The notes beneath the pieces were generated by a model. That model did not search any database, was not told where the DNA came from, and was given only the letters and a program-made list of their open reading frames with translations. A program made the translations under genes and the position numbers. From contig CAXXKC010000003.1 in the NCBI GenBank assembly GCA_963674835.2, positions 1,674,001 through 1,738,000 of the forward strand: a stretch of 64,000 nucleotides of DNA, in the 5' to 3' direction. Positions 26,261 to 36,152 of the stretch are shown here, in pieces (positions within the stretch are counted from its first letter, which is position 1; every line of letters begins with the position of its first letter). The DNA comes from G963674835 sp963674835 (GTDB lineage: Bacteria > Planctomycetota > Planctomycetia > Pirellulales > Thermoguttaceae).

Positions 26261-27361
26261 CGCGAATTCGTCTCGCTGCGTTAGGAGTAGTTACAGGAAA
26301 TGGGCCGATGGCTGCGATAGAGGGGTCATCGAACAGGCATGCAGGGCAGGCGTGCGCCAGGTTAGCCGACGTGCACGAGCCGCCCAGATTTGACCGAGCA
26401 TCTCCACTGTACCCCGATTCACTTGCACGAGAAGGGGCGGACTAGAGGTGCCGTGGGGTAGCAACCGTGGGTGGTTCTGCGCAGTTATGGCGAGGATTGG
26501 TAGTAGATGCACACAACCCATTAGAAAGCGATGATGCCACGGGATTTTCCGATCGGGATGCGAAGCACACGAGACGTAAGGTGTTCTGACGCTGTGCACT
26601 TCGGTGCGAGGGGCGTGCAGTGTTGCCAGTGAGTCCGTGTGATTGTCGTGAGAATAGACCAAACTAGTGATGAATGTGAAGCGGCTTAGCATGAAGCGAG
26701 CGGGTGATCCTGTCATAAAAAAGACGTCGTGTTTTTCCACAAGTAGTGACTTGACGCGGCGGCAGAAGCAGGAATAATCGGATGCACTGGCTGGACCTAT
26801 TGAGTGCGTCGATAGGGTCCTCGGGCGGTACGGAACGCGGAAGGGGCAGTGTTGCTAGGCTAGTGGTATCGCTGCATCGCAGGTTCCCCAACTTGCCAGT
26901 TCTGCCACAATAGCATTTGCGCGTACCGGTAAGGGCAAGCTCTAAGGAATGCGTTCGAAGTTCACCGTTGCCATTTCGAGTTCTTTGATTGGGCCGTGTG
27001 GCGGTGATATCGAATGGTCGAAGTCGCATGACGCGCGCCTATACACCACGTTGGCCATACGTGTTGGCATTGGGTGACGGCAGGTTCCCGGACGTCGGTG
27101 GCAGGGTGGCATGCAGGCATGCTTAAACGCAGCGGTGCCGAAGAGGTAGGATTGCCGCTGCATGCAGGGTCCAATGGCGAAGGGTGAGTTTGCGTTGTAG
27201 TAGTATCGGCGGCGCGCCTTGCTACCGAGACAGCGAAGGGGAATGACCTGTTAAGTGGAATAGTACGGCTCACTTGCCCAACAGGCCGGCTTGTTTGCCG
27301 ATCTGAGTGTGATGGACGGCCGCGAAGTGCTTCGTGGGCGCAAGAATCAGGAGGGGATGCG
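26261..27361. other. 1.1-kb region without a convincing gene
   Basis: This divergent spacer between the exopolysaccharide operon and the next + strand gene has short frames on both strands but none with a good start and recognisable product. A promoter-like TTGACG (26751-26756) and TAATCG (26775-26780), 18 bases apart, face right. It would start a transcript more than 500 bases before the next gene. A long leader, a small RNA or a decayed gene are possible. Confidence 0.4.
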
Positions 27362-28132
27362 ATGACTGGGCCAAGGGATCTTCGCTCACACCGCGGCCAT
27401 ACGATTTCCAAGCGTCTCGGACGAGGGCTGCTCCTTCTGGTAACCGCTCATGACTATGCGGTGGATCTGGGGCGCGATCGTTGGGACTTTGCCACCGAGA
27501 TTGGTACGCTCAAGCGGCTCGGCTTGACGAAGAATGACTTCCGCTGGCTGGTGGGTAAGGGGTTTGTCCAGCATGCGGCCGAGATTACGATGCCTGGCAC
27601 GGCACAGCGGCAGTTTCAGGCAGAAGGTGAGTCGACTTTCACCGCCAAGACCTGCTTCGTGCTCACGGACAAGGGTCTTGCGGAAATGGAATCGCTTTTG
27701 AAGACGGCGGACCGAACGAAGCCTGTTTCAGCGGTAGAATCGAACAGCAGACCGTCGGATGGTCCCCGGGACGGCAACGGGGCCTCGCCCCCGACGGATG
27801 AAACGGTGCCGCGGTGGGACGCGATGCGTCATGAACTGCGATTGGGGCCGCATCTGGTCAAGGCGTTCAAGCTTCCCTCTCCGAACCAGGAGACGATTCT
27901 CATGGTGTTCGAGGAGGAAGGATGGCCGCCGCGCATCGACGATCCGCTTCCACCTCATCCCGACATGATCCCGAAGCAGCGCCTGCACGATACGATCAAG
28001 AGCCTGAACCGGAATCAACGCAAACGGCTGTTGCGCTTCCTCGGCGATGGCACCGGGCTCGGGGTCTGCTGGGAGCTGATCTCGGAGGCCAGTCGCGTTG
28101 CCCAACCGCACGAAGCGGGGTCTCCGTCCTGA
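27362..28132 (+). CDS. Planctomycete-type regulator-like protein
   Basis: The 256-residue protein ends in a domain (about residues 150-245) that I recognise from many planctomycete proteins: PRWDAMRHELRLGPHLVKAF, then PNQETILMVFEEEGWPPRID, DPLPP, LHDTIKSLNRNQ and FLGDGTGLGVCWEL. The helical, DNA-binding-like pattern suggests a winged-helix role, but this is inference. The N-terminal half resembles a helix-turn-helix-like segment (LGLTKNDFRWLVGKGFVQH). The ATG has GAGGGG in front. Multiple genomic copies are usual for this family. Confidence 0.8.
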   Translation: MTGPRDLRSHRGHTISKRLGRGLLLLVTAHDYAVDLGRDRWDFATEIGTLKRLGLTKNDFRWLVGKGFVQHAAEITMPGTAQRQFQAEGESTFTAKTCFVLTDKGLAEMESLLKTADRTKPVSAVESNSRPSDGPRDGNGASPPTDETVPRWDAMRHELRLGPHLVKAFKLPSPNQETILMVFEEEGWPPRIDDPLPPHPDMIPKQRLHDTIKSLNRNQRKRLLRFLGDGTGLGVCWELISEASRVAQPHEAGSPS

Positions 28133-28459
28133 CTCTTGTGGTTCGAAGAGGGGTCGGCAAGGAGTGTCGAGGCACTCATTTCGGCCAATCTGCACGCTAT
28201 ATCTGCGTCTTGGGCAGCCGTGGTGCCGGACATCGTAGCCGTTACGGTCGCGCGCGGGCAAGTCTCGATCGTTGTTCTGGGCGAGGACGAGTCGCCGCGC
28301 GCCCCACGGTGCGCCCCCAGACTGTCACAGCGCTGGTGTCGATCTCCCCAACAGGTCCCCCAAAGCGTCCCTTTCAAAAACCATCTTCTTCGCCTTCAAA
28401 TTGTATCGTAAGAGGTTTGTTTCACTGCAGCAGAACTCGCAGACAGGCCTACAACGCGC
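28133..28459 (+). other. Intergenic region before the papain-like gene
   Basis: About 330 bases with no convincing gene. Overlapping short frames in several phases have no recognisable product. The promoter of the papain-like gene probably lies here. Confidence 0.4.
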
Positions 28460-29338
28460 ATGTCGGCAAACGCGCTCCGAAGCTTCGGATGGTATCGCGA
28501 TCTACCTGACTTTCGGGACTATGTGCCGGATTCACCGCGCGTTCGGGAGCTATTGACGCTCGTGGCACCGGCTGGGCGCGATTCGGAAGAGCTACCCCGC
28601 TCGGTCGATCTGCGCGATTTCTTCCCGGCAGCGTACGATCAGCGCGAACTGGGGGCGTCGACGGCACACGCCTGTGTGGGTCTGGTGGAGTACTTCGATC
28701 GGCGATCGTTCGGCCGATGCGAGCCGCTTTCGCGTTTGTTCCTGCACAAGGTCACCCATCGGCTGCTGGGCACGAGGGTCGACCAGGGGACCAACTTGCG
28801 GGCTGCGCTGAAAGCGATGGTGAGTTTCGGAATCCCGCCGGAGCGTTACTGCGGGTACCGACTGTCGCACCTGGACGAAGAGCTGGATGCGTTCCTGTAT
28901 GGTTTCAATGCCGAATTCCGATCGGTCCACTATGTGCGCCTCGAAGGTCGCAACACCAATGGTGGGGAAACGCTACGACTGGTGAAGGAGTTCTTGGCAG
29001 CGGGCTTTCCTTCGGCGTTCGGCATCGCCGTGCCTGGCTCGATTCTCGACGACGGCAGTATTCCGTATCGTCCGATGTTCGACCACGTTGTCGGCGGCCA
29101 GTCGTTGGTTGCGGTCGGCTACGACGACGATCATCCGATTTCCGCGCGGGGTGCCCTGCTCGTTCGAAACTCCTGGGGACCGGGGTGGGGCGAGGAAGGC
29201 TACGGGTGGCTTCCCTACGCATTCGTGGAGGAACAACTGGCGGTCGATTTCTGGACACTGCTGAAGCCTGAGTGGTTCGAGTCGAAGGAGTTTGCGCGGC
29301 CGAGCGTGGCGCCACTTGTGCCCGAGGATGCCGTGTAG
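28460..29338 (+). CDS. Papain-fold (C1A) protein lacking catalytic Cys and His
   Basis: The 292-residue protein follows the papain fold: a leader WYRDLPDFRDYV, a SVDLRDFFPAAYDQRELG block, a middle helical part and RNSWGPGWGEEGYGWLPYAF near residue 235. Active enzymes of this type read QLGSCTA; here the DNA at about 28645-28665 gives ELGASTA, with Ser in the nucleophile position. The later GGHA motif, which holds the catalytic His, reads GGQSLVAVGYDD. The Asn motif and oxyanion Gln are kept. It is therefore probably a non-peptidase homologue that binds rather than cuts. No signal peptide is evident. Confidence 0.85.
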   Translation: MSANALRSFGWYRDLPDFRDYVPDSPRVRELLTLVAPAGRDSEELPRSVDLRDFFPAAYDQRELGASTAHACVGLVEYFDRRSFGRCEPLSRLFLHKVTHRLLGTRVDQGTNLRAALKAMVSFGIPPERYCGYRLSHLDEELDAFLYGFNAEFRSVHYVRLEGRNTNGGETLRLVKEFLAAGFPSAFGIAVPGSILDDGSIPYRPMFDHVVGGQSLVAVGYDDDHPISARGALLVRNSWGPGWGEEGYGWLPYAFVEEQLAVDFWTLLKPEWFESKEFARPSVAPLVPEDAV

Positions 29339-29361
29339 TGTGGTGCGCGTTGGGCTTTCGG

Positions 29362-31608
29362 TCATTTGTCCTTGGCCGACACGACCGACGCGATCGCTTC
29401 GACCAGACTTTCGCGAGTTGCGGGCTTGGTCAAGTGGACCGCGAAGCCCGCTTCCCGGCTGCGTTGAATGTCTTCTTCCTGCCCATAGCCGCTGAGGGCA
29501 ATGGCGGGAAAGCGGCAGTCTTGCCGGCGTAGATGACGCAACAGGTCATGCCCGCTGCCGTCTGGCAGCCCGAGGTCGCTTATCAAGAGATCAAAGTGTT
29601 GCCGACCGGCGAGTTCAAGGGCAGTAGCCATGTCATCGGCCGTTTCGACTTCGTGGCCTTCCTGCATGAGGACCATGCGGATCATCTTGGCGGAAATGGC
29701 GTGATCCTCGACGAGCAAGATGCGCAGTGGGCCGGCGACGTTCCGGTCGGTCGGAGCGGGGGATGGAGTTTCCGGCTGTTGCGTGGAGGCCGCCAGCGGC
29801 AAGCGGACGCGGAAGGTGGCCCCCTTGTCCTTTCCTTCGCTGTGCGCGTCGATGGTGCCGCCATGCATTTCCACCAAGGCCTTGCTGATGGTGAGCCCCA
29901 GTCCCAGCCCACCGAACTGCCTCGTGATCGACCGTTCGGCCTGTTCGAAGGCGTTGAACAGTTGAGGAAGCATGCTGGGCTCAATGCCGATACCGCTATC
30001 GTTGACCTCCACAACGACGCATCCGTTCTGGTCAAGGCGGCAGCAGATACCGACGCAACCTCCATGGGACGTGAACTTGATCGCGTTTTTGAGGAGATTC
30101 CAGAAGACTTGCTGGAGTCGGCCCACGTCGGCCTCGACCCAATACGGAGCATCCGGCCCTAAGTCGATACCGAAGTTCAGCCCGCGGGCTTCGATATCGG
30201 GTTGGCAGACCTCGACAGCGCGTTGGATTACGCTGCGCAGTTCGACGGTCTGTTTCTGCAATTCGATTTTGCCCTTGGCGATCCGGTTGACGTCCAAGAG
30301 GTCATCGATGAGCCGAGCCTCCATTTCGATGTTGCTGCGGACCATCTCCAGCGTGGTGCGCAAGTCCTGATCCAGGTCGGGCCTGCGCTGGAGCATCGAG
30401 ACGGCCATCAGGACGGGGGTGAGCGGGGTGCGGAGTTCGTGGCTGAGAACGGCCAGAAAGTAGTCCTTGGCGCGGTTGGCAAGCTCGGCGGCTGCCTTGG
30501 CGTTGTCGGCCGATTCCTTGGCAGCGAGCAGGCCTTCCTCAGCACGTTTGCGCGCGGTCACATCTTGTGCATAGAGGTTGGCATATCCGGCGCCTGCCAC
30601 CGGGACGCAACAGAACGATATGACGCGTCCGTCGTGCGCCGGCAAGTCGAACTCGTGCATGGCACCGGTGCGAAACGCGGATTCGGCGCGCTGCCAAAGA
30701 ATGGGCGGGGGCGGGCCGCCGCGCACCCAACCTTCCTCCAGGAGGAAGGTCTCGGCGGCACGGTTCGCATAGAGCACGTTGCCGTCTCGCGACAAACGGA
30801 GCACGGGCCCGGGGTTCTCTTCGGGGAAACGGGCGATGCTTCGGATTTCTTCTTCCCTGGATCTGCGATCGGTGATGTCGCGGAACACCAACACGACGCC
30901 TTGGACCGTTCCGTTCGCCTGCCGGACGGGCGCACCGCTATCGTCGACGGGCGTTTCGCGGCCATCACGAGCGACAAGGATCGTATGGTTGGCCAACCCC
31001 ACGACCATTCCGAGGCGTAAGACTTTCTCGACGGGGTTTTCCACCGGCTGTCGAGTCTGCTCGTTGACGATGTTGAACACGTCGAGCAGCGGTTGGCCCA
31101 CGGCCTCGTCATTCCTCCATCCCGTGAGGCGTTCAGCTTCACCGTTGAGGAAGGTCACGCGGCCTTCGGCGTCGGTGGTGATTACTCCATCGCCGATGCT
31201 GGCCAGGGTCACAGCCAGGAGTAGTCTCTGGCGTTCGGTTTCGACGGCTGCGAGTGCTTGTTCCCTATGTGCGACCTCTCGTTGGCGGGCGCGCAGAAAC
31301 AACTCAGCCACGATGCTCATGGCAATGCCCATGGCCGAGAAGATGCCTAGGCCCAGAGCGTCGACAGCGCTGTGGATCTTGAGGTGATCCGTGGGAGGAA
31401 GGATCCAGTAGTCGGCCGCGAACGCCGCTAGGACGGTCGCCAGCAGGCCGGCCCTCAGGCCAGCAATAAGGGCCACCAGAGCAACGGCGGGGTAGAACGT
31501 GATATAGGGGGAGAGCTCTCCTGCGACCGCTACGAGCGTCTGCCGCACTCCGAACGCCAGGACGACGGCCCCGATCGCCAGCGCGAATCCCGTCCATCGC
31601 TTATGCAT
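29362..31608 (-). CDS. Hybrid sensor histidine kinase: DUF4118, PAS, PAS, HisKA, HATPase, REC
   Basis: The 748-residue kinase has a DUF4118-type membrane module (residues 5-110, YITFYPAVALVALIAGL), two PAS domains (about 130-250 and 260-370), HisKA with the H-box LSHELRTPLTP near residue 395, an HATPase domain with NLLKNAIKFTS and GLGLGLTISKALVE, and a C-terminal receiver (about 625-745) with VEDHAIS, the phospho-acceptor in LLISDLGLPDG and TKPA. The ATG at 31608 has GGAG five bases upstream. It converges with the inactive papain-like gene, 23 bases away. The signal is unknown. Confidence 0.93.
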   Translation of the reverse strand: MHKRWTGFALAIGAVVLAFGVRQTLVAVAGELSPYITFYPAVALVALIAGLRAGLLATVLAAFAADYWILPPTDHLKIHSAVDALGLGIFSAMGIAMSIVAELFLRARQREVAHREQALAAVETERQRLLLAVTLASIGDGVITTDAEGRVTFLNGEAERLTGWRNDEAVGQPLLDVFNIVNEQTRQPVENPVEKVLRLGMVVGLANHTILVARDGRETPVDDSGAPVRQANGTVQGVVLVFRDITDRRSREEEIRSIARFPEENPGPVLRLSRDGNVLYANRAAETFLLEEGWVRGGPPPPILWQRAESAFRTGAMHEFDLPAHDGRVISFCCVPVAGAGYANLYAQDVTARKRAEEGLLAAKESADNAKAAAELANRAKDYFLAVLSHELRTPLTPVLMAVSMLQRRPDLDQDLRTTLEMVRSNIEMEARLIDDLLDVNRIAKGKIELQKQTVELRSVIQRAVEVCQPDIEARGLNFGIDLGPDAPYWVEADVGRLQQVFWNLLKNAIKFTSHGGCVGICCRLDQNGCVVVEVNDSGIGIEPSMLPQLFNAFEQAERSITRQFGGLGLGLTISKALVEMHGGTIDAHSEGKDKGATFRVRLPLAASTQQPETPSPAPTDRNVAGPLRILLVEDHAISAKMIRMVLMQEGHEVETADDMATALELAGRQHFDLLISDLGLPDGSGHDLLRHLRRQDCRFPAIALSGYGQEEDIQRSREAGFAVHLTKPATRESLVEAIASVVSAKDK

Positions 31609-31958
31609 ACGTTCTCCGGCGTGCAAACGCCGTACCTACGGGTACCCCCCGGATCGACGCTGAATCGAATCCCCTGCCGGCTGTTCCGTAGATGTGGCAA
31701 TGCCAACCACGCGAGGTTGCCGACATTGAGGGAACGTTCGTCGCAAACAACATGAGAGAGGAGAACCCTCGGTCCTGGACGGTTCGTCGACCGCGCAACC
31801 CTCAGCGAGTGGTGCATTTTACCGGCCGGCAAGGCCCTGTGCAAACTGGGAGATAGCGAGGCGGGCAGTCTGCACAAGGAAGGCAATTAAGAGGGTCGAT
31901 GGCAGCGTGGGGCGTTTCCATTACTCAGGGTCCGCGCACCCAGGGCAGCGCGATGTGC
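31609..31958. other. Intergenic region between the histidine kinase and the RecA-like gene
   Basis: About 350 bases with no convincing gene. It should hold the kinase promoter and the 3' end of the RecA-like transcript. Nothing else is seen. Confidence 0.4.
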
Positions 31959-32843
31959 TCACTCCACGCGCAGCCCGGTCTCTTCGATCGTGTACGGTAG
32001 GATTTCGTCGGTGCAGGCGCTGCCGCGGTGCTTGGCGACATACATGGCGCGGCGAAAACGCGTTCCCTCGCGGATCTTGCCCATGTAGATGAGCGTGTTG
32101 GCGTTGCTCAGGGCGTCGCCTTCCATGAGGGGTCGCTCGATGAGTCCGTCGAGGGTCGTCTCGTGGGAAGTGGCCAGGAGCATGCAGGCGATCCGGGTGG
32201 GATCGTACTGATGAGCGGCGACCGTCTCGGCATTGCGGCGGAACTCCTGGCGGAAGAGGTCACGGGCAACCCAGTCGGGGTCTTTGCGGAGGATTTGGTG
32301 ATAGATGTATTCAAAGAGCTCGAACTGGATGGAGTCGCTGGGGCGATCGACGGGCTCGATACCATCGATCACGGCCCGGCGCACGCCTCGGGTGAAGTTG
32401 CCGTAGAAGAAAGCGATCGAGCAGTTCAGGCGTCGGGTGAGCTCGGCCTGCCATTGCTGCCAGGAATCGAAATCGAGGTCGGTGCGCGTCACACGGCGGC
32501 CGGTCTGATCGAAGACGTGCAGATAGTCGCCGTAACGCCGCGAGGGAGCGAAGAAGTCGGCCAGTTCGAGATGCTCCTGCGGCTGGATCGCGTCGAACCG
32601 CCATTGGAACATGCGTTGAGCGTAGTCGGCGTGGTTCTGCGAGTCGCCGCGAGAACTCATGTCGAAGACGATGCCTGGGCGGCCTTCCTGCGCGCGACCG
32701 GCGTGGGCGAATTGGAGGCCGAACTGGGTCTTGCCGATTCCGGTGGAGCCGACGACAACGGTGAGCGTGCCCGGCAGCAGTCCGCCGCCGAGATGCTCGT
32801 CGAGGCCCGGCACGCCGGTGGAGAAACGTGATTCGGAAGTCAT
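31959..32843 (-). CDS. RecA/KaiC-superfamily ATPase
   Basis: The 294-residue protein starts FSTGVPGLDEHLGGGLLPG and has a Walker A motif GSTGIGKTQFGLQFA near residue 35, and a hydrophobic strand ACMLLATSHET that could be Walker B-like. It is a single-domain relative of KaiC/RadA. The middle (GRRVTRTDLDFDSWQQWQAE) is not shared with classical KaiC. The role is unknown; similar proteins occur in planctomycetes. An upstream ATG at 32936 would overlap the SDR gene by 29 bases; neither start has a clear ribosome site. Confidence 0.78.
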   Translation of the reverse strand: MTSESRFSTGVPGLDEHLGGGLLPGTLTVVVGSTGIGKTQFGLQFAHAGRAQEGRPGIVFDMSSRGDSQNHADYAQRMFQWRFDAIQPQEHLELADFFAPSRRYGDYLHVFDQTGRRVTRTDLDFDSWQQWQAELTRRLNCSIAFFYGNFTRGVRRAVIDGIEPVDRPSDSIQFELFEYIYHQILRKDPDWVARDLFRQEFRRNAETVAAHQYDPTRIACMLLATSHETTLDGLIERPLMEGDALSNANTLIYMGKIREGTRFRRAMYVAKHRGSACTDEILPYTIEETGLRVE

Positions 32844-32907
32844 GGTTGGCTGAGCGATGGAGACTGCTTCGATGCGGCCCTCACCCGCGAGCGGGCGACG
32901 GGAGGAG

Positions 32908-33677
32908 TCAGAAGATTCGTGCGACGGCTCCGCCATCGACCACGAGGCAGGCGCCGGTGATGAAACGGCCCGCTTCGCTGGCCAGAAGGAGGGCCGGGCC
33001 GGCGAGTTCCTCGGGCGTTCCCCAGCGGCCCAGGGCGGTACGGGCAGCGAGGGCGTCCTGTTGTTCCTTGCTGAGGATGGACATGGGCATGTCGGTGGCG
33101 ATGGGGCCGGGGGCCAAGCAGTTGACAGTAATGCCGAAGGGTCCGAGGTCTAATGCGCTGGCCTGACCGAGGGCGACCAGGGCGGCCTTGGTGGCCGAGT
33201 AGGCGTCGCGCTTGGGCGTGCTGGCGAGTGCCATGATGGAAGAGATGTGGATAACCCGCCCCATCGGCGCTGTTTCATGTTGGGAACGATCGCGCGGGTG
33301 AGGGCCATGGCGCTGGTGAGATTCAACTCGACGACGTAGTTCCAGTCGTCGTCGCGGATTTCGTCGATAGCCTGGGGGATATTCCAACCGGCGTTGTTGA
33401 CGAGGATATCGACGTTGCCCAATCGGCTGAGCGCTTCGGCGGCGACACGATCGAGGTCGTCGCGGCAAGCCATGTCGGCTACGGTCGTTTCCACGCGGAC
33501 GCCCGTCTCGGCGCGAATGGCGTCGGCGGTGGCACGCAGGGCCTCGTGGCCGCGGGCGCAAAGGAACAGGTCGGCTCCTGCCCGGGCGAAGCCGTTGGCG
33601 ATCGCACGACCAATTCCCTTGCTACCGCCGGTTACGAGAGCGACGCGGCCGGTGAGATCGAATGGGGTACCTTTCAT
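32908..33677 (-). pseudogene. SDR oxidoreductase with one frameshift
   Basis: The first frame encodes VALVTGGSKGIGRAIANGF, NNAGWNIPQ and NMKQRRWG. After that the match continues in another frame: GRVIHISSIMALAS, YSATKAALVALGQASAL and a normal C-terminus ending VVDGGAVARIF. One base appears to be missing in a G/C run near 33256-33263. Repairing it gives about 256 residues, the usual length for a 3-oxoacyl-ACP reductase-like SDR with Ser and YxxxK intact. Either a recent mutation or a sequencing error. Start MKGTPFDL has GAGGAG upstream. Confidence 0.85.
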
Positions 33678-33965
33678 CACACGCAGACTCCTCGACCGCC
33701 GCATTTGGGCCGGTCATTGCGGGGGCGTTGGTTGGGTTTGTGCTGGACGTGACGGCGCCGCGGTCGGATCGAGTGCCGGTCGTTGGCGAAGGCCGCAGAG
33801 AGAATGGCGACGCTCCCTCACCCCCGGCCCCTTTCCCAGAGCGGGAAAGGAAAGCTGAGGGTGTCTTATTGAATCTCGCATGGCCAATGTGCTGGATAGG
33901 CCCATCGGCCCTTGTTCACCGGGCTGGCGTTGGTCGGCCTCCGTGCGTTCCCTGTACCAAGCTCG

Positions 33966-35036
33966 CTAGAGGTTTTCGACGACCAGATCGCCGATTTCCG
34001 TGGTGCCGTAGCCCATCTTGCCGGCGGCTTGGCTTTTCATCTTGGTGCCGGTGACGACCTGGATGGCGTTCATCACGCGCTGGCCGGCCCTCTCGAAGCC
34101 GCTGTGTTCCAACAGCATGGCCGTGGCGCTGATGGTGGCAATGGGGTTGATGACGTTCTTGCCGGTGTACTTCGGGGCGCTTCCGCCCATCGGCTCGAAC
34201 ATGCTGGGCTTGCCGGGCTCGGGGTTGATGTTACCGCCGGCAGCCACGCCCATGCCGCCTTGAAGAATGCCGGCCAGGTCGGTGATGATGTCGCCGAACA
34301 TGTTCGTGGTGACGATCACGTCGTAGTATTCGGGATTCTTGACCATCCACATGCAGCAGGCGTCGACATGGTTGTAGTCGGTTTTGACGTCGGGGTAATC
34401 CTTGGCAACTTCCTGGAAGGCGCGCCACCAGAGGTCGTGGCCGTAGGTGAGGACGTTCGTCTTAGCGACAAGGGTCAGCTGCTTCTTCCGGTTGCGTTTG
34501 CGAGTGTAGTCGAAGGCCCAACGGATGCAGCGCTCGCAGCCCTTGCGGGTGTAGACGGCCGTCTGCATGGCGACTTCGTCGGGGGTGCCTTTCTTGAGAA
34601 AGCCGCCCATGCTGCAGTAGAGGTCTTCGGTATTCTCGCGGACGACCACGAAATCGATGTCGTCGGGGCCCTTGCCGGCCAGGGGCGTTTCTACGCCTGG
34701 ATAGAGCTTTACCGGTCGGAGGTTGATGTACTGATCGAAGCAGAAACGGAGGTCCAGGAGCAAGCCCCGTTCGAGGATTCCGGGGGCGACGTCCGGGTGT
34801 CCGACGGCGCCGAGCAGGATGGCATCGAACTGGCTGAGTTCTTCGACCGCGCCGTCGGGGAGAATCTCGCCGGTGCGCAGGTAGCGGTCACCACCGTAAT
34901 CGAAGTCGCGCAGTCGAAGTTGGATTCCCTCCTGCTTCGCCACGGCTTTGAGAACCTTGACACCCTCGGCAGCTACTTCCGGTCCCGTTCCGTCACCGCC
35001 GATGACAGCGACTTTCAGACTCTTGGTCTCGCTCAC
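33966..35036 (-). CDS. leuB: 3-Isopropylmalate dehydrogenase
   Basis: LeuB oxidises and decarboxylates 3-isopropylmalate in leucine synthesis. The 356-residue protein has VAVIGGDGTGPEVAAEG, LLGAVGHPD, LDLRFCFDQYINLRPVKLY with the substrate Arg residues, VVRENTEDLY, the catalytic TNMFGDIITDLAG and PMGGSAPKYTGKN. A tartrate or isocitrate dehydrogenase relative is possible, but leuA lies 6 kb away. The start is GTG with GAGGAAG upstream. leuC and leuD are not in the window. Confidence 0.88.
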   Translation of the reverse strand: MSETKSLKVAVIGGDGTGPEVAAEGVKVLKAVAKQEGIQLRLRDFDYGGDRYLRTGEILPDGAVEELSQFDAILLGAVGHPDVAPGILERGLLLDLRFCFDQYINLRPVKLYPGVETPLAGKGPDDIDFVVVRENTEDLYCSMGGFLKKGTPDEVAMQTAVYTRKGCERCIRWAFDYTRKRNRKKQLTLVAKTNVLTYGHDLWWRAFQEVAKDYPDVKTDYNHVDACCMWMVKNPEYYDVIVTTNMFGDIITDLAGILQGGMGVAAGGNINPEPGKPSMFEPMGGSAPKYTGKNVINPIATISATAMLLEHSGFERAGQRVMNAIQVVTGTKMKSQAAGKMGYGTTEIGDLVVENL

Positions 35037-35164
35037 AGCTTACTTCCTCTCGATCGATTTCACGGATGCCGCAAACAGGCCATTTTAGATGAAACAGCGG
35101 ACGACGGAAAGCGGTGCCAGTGCACGAAGCCGGCAAATGGCAGGCCATGTTGGCCCGCGGCCAG

Positions 35165-35725
35165 CTATGGACGGGCGGCAGGCTGTTCGGACCAAATCCC
35201 CCGACTGGCGGACTGGGCTTCTTCCTCGGCGCGGCGGAAGCGGGTCTTCATGGTCGACGAGTACGGGTACTGCAGTTCGGCCTTGGCGAGGCCGGCACGA
35301 ATGAGCTCTTCGTTGAGCATGTGCGAGTCGGCCCAGACATAGGCCAGGAAGCGGCCGTACTTGTCCTGCCGCTGGCGGTCGAACTGCAGGCGCACGCGGC
35401 CGTCGGCATTGGTCAGGAATCGCTCGGTGAACTGCTTGGCCTCGGGGCCGAACGGTTCGACAGGCCAATTGGGCTTGACCGTTTCGGGCGTGTCGGCGCC
35501 GATGAGCCGGATGCGGGCACCGTTGGCAAGCACTAGCGTATCGCCATCGACGGCCCGTTGTACGGCGTACACGCCCTCGGCGAGCGCCTCGGGCGCCGGC
35601 TGCGGTTGATTCTCTCCCTGCCACCACCGGGACAGCGTGAGAAGAATGACGATTGCAGCGAAAATGAGGGCACGGTTGAGCGTCAGCTTGCGAGGCGCTC
35701 GGTAAGATCGACGGCGTCGTGCCAT
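35165..35725 (-). CDS. Membrane-anchored staphylococcal-nuclease-like protein
   Basis: The 186-residue protein has an N-terminal anchor (LIFAAIVILLTLSRWW, near residues 20-36) after a basic stretch, then an SNase domain from about residue 50. The catalytic positions are visible: VDGDTLVL, RLIGADTPET, FGPEAKQF and KYGRFLAYVW. It should be an extracytoplasmic nuclease, assuming the active Asp/Arg/Arg set is complete as it appears to be. Confidence 0.9.
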   Translation of the reverse strand: MARRRRSYRAPRKLTLNRALIFAAIVILLTLSRWWQGENQPQPAPEALAEGVYAVQRAVDGDTLVLANGARIRLIGADTPETVKPNWPVEPFGPEAKQFTERFLTNADGRVRLQFDRQRQDKYGRFLAYVWADSHMLNEELIRAGLAKAELQYPYSSTMKTRFRRAEEEAQSASRGIWSEQPAARP

Positions 35726-35843
35726 GGTAAGGCCGTTGTGGTCAAGCCTGCGAGTTCAGCGCACAATCACACGACGGCAAGGGCCCGTGCGCCCGTCGCG
35801 CACTCCATGTCAAAGACAGCTATGCAAGGCCCGAGGCGGCCGT

Positions 35844-36152
35844 TCAGTTCTCGCTAAAACCGAGGACCTTGGCCGTTTCGCGTCCCAGCGGATTCTTGAC
35901 GAATCGCTTGCGACATTCGGGGCAGAGATCAAAGCGAAGCTGCTGGTAGACGTCGTCGCCGATCTGCTCACACTGGGCGTCTTCCAGGCGTTCGAGGACG
36001 TCCTGGATTTCCTGGAGGTGGTCACGGTCATCTTCGTCGTCGTTGACGACGGTCGAATCATACGCGGCGTAAACCTCCATCTTCACGACGTAACGGAGGT
36101 CCACATCAGGATCGATTTCTCGTTTGCACAGATCGCACACGTAACGAATCAT
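35844..36152 (-). CDS. Small zinc-ribbon-like protein with CxxC pairs
   Basis: The 102-residue product begins MIRYVCDLCKREID and ends with LCPECRKRFVKNPLGRE. The two CxxC pairs suggest a zinc ribbon separated by an acidic region (VVNDDEDDRDHLQEI). The start has GGAGG eight bases upstream. Function unknown; similar small proteins are common in planctomycetes. Confidence 0.78.
   Translation of the reverse strand: MIRYVCDLCKREIDPDVDLRYVVKMEVYAAYDSTVVNDDEDDRDHLQEIQDVLERLEDAQCEQIGDDVYQQLRFDLCPECRKRFVKNPLGRETAKVLGFSEN

Noticed and set aside
26664..27029. 121-codon - strand frame in the long spacer
   Set aside because: No ribosome site, unusual composition and no recognisable similarity.
33912..35342. 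Long + strand frame of 476 codons
   Set aside because: It is antisense to leuB and the SNase gene, which have complete catalytic motifs.
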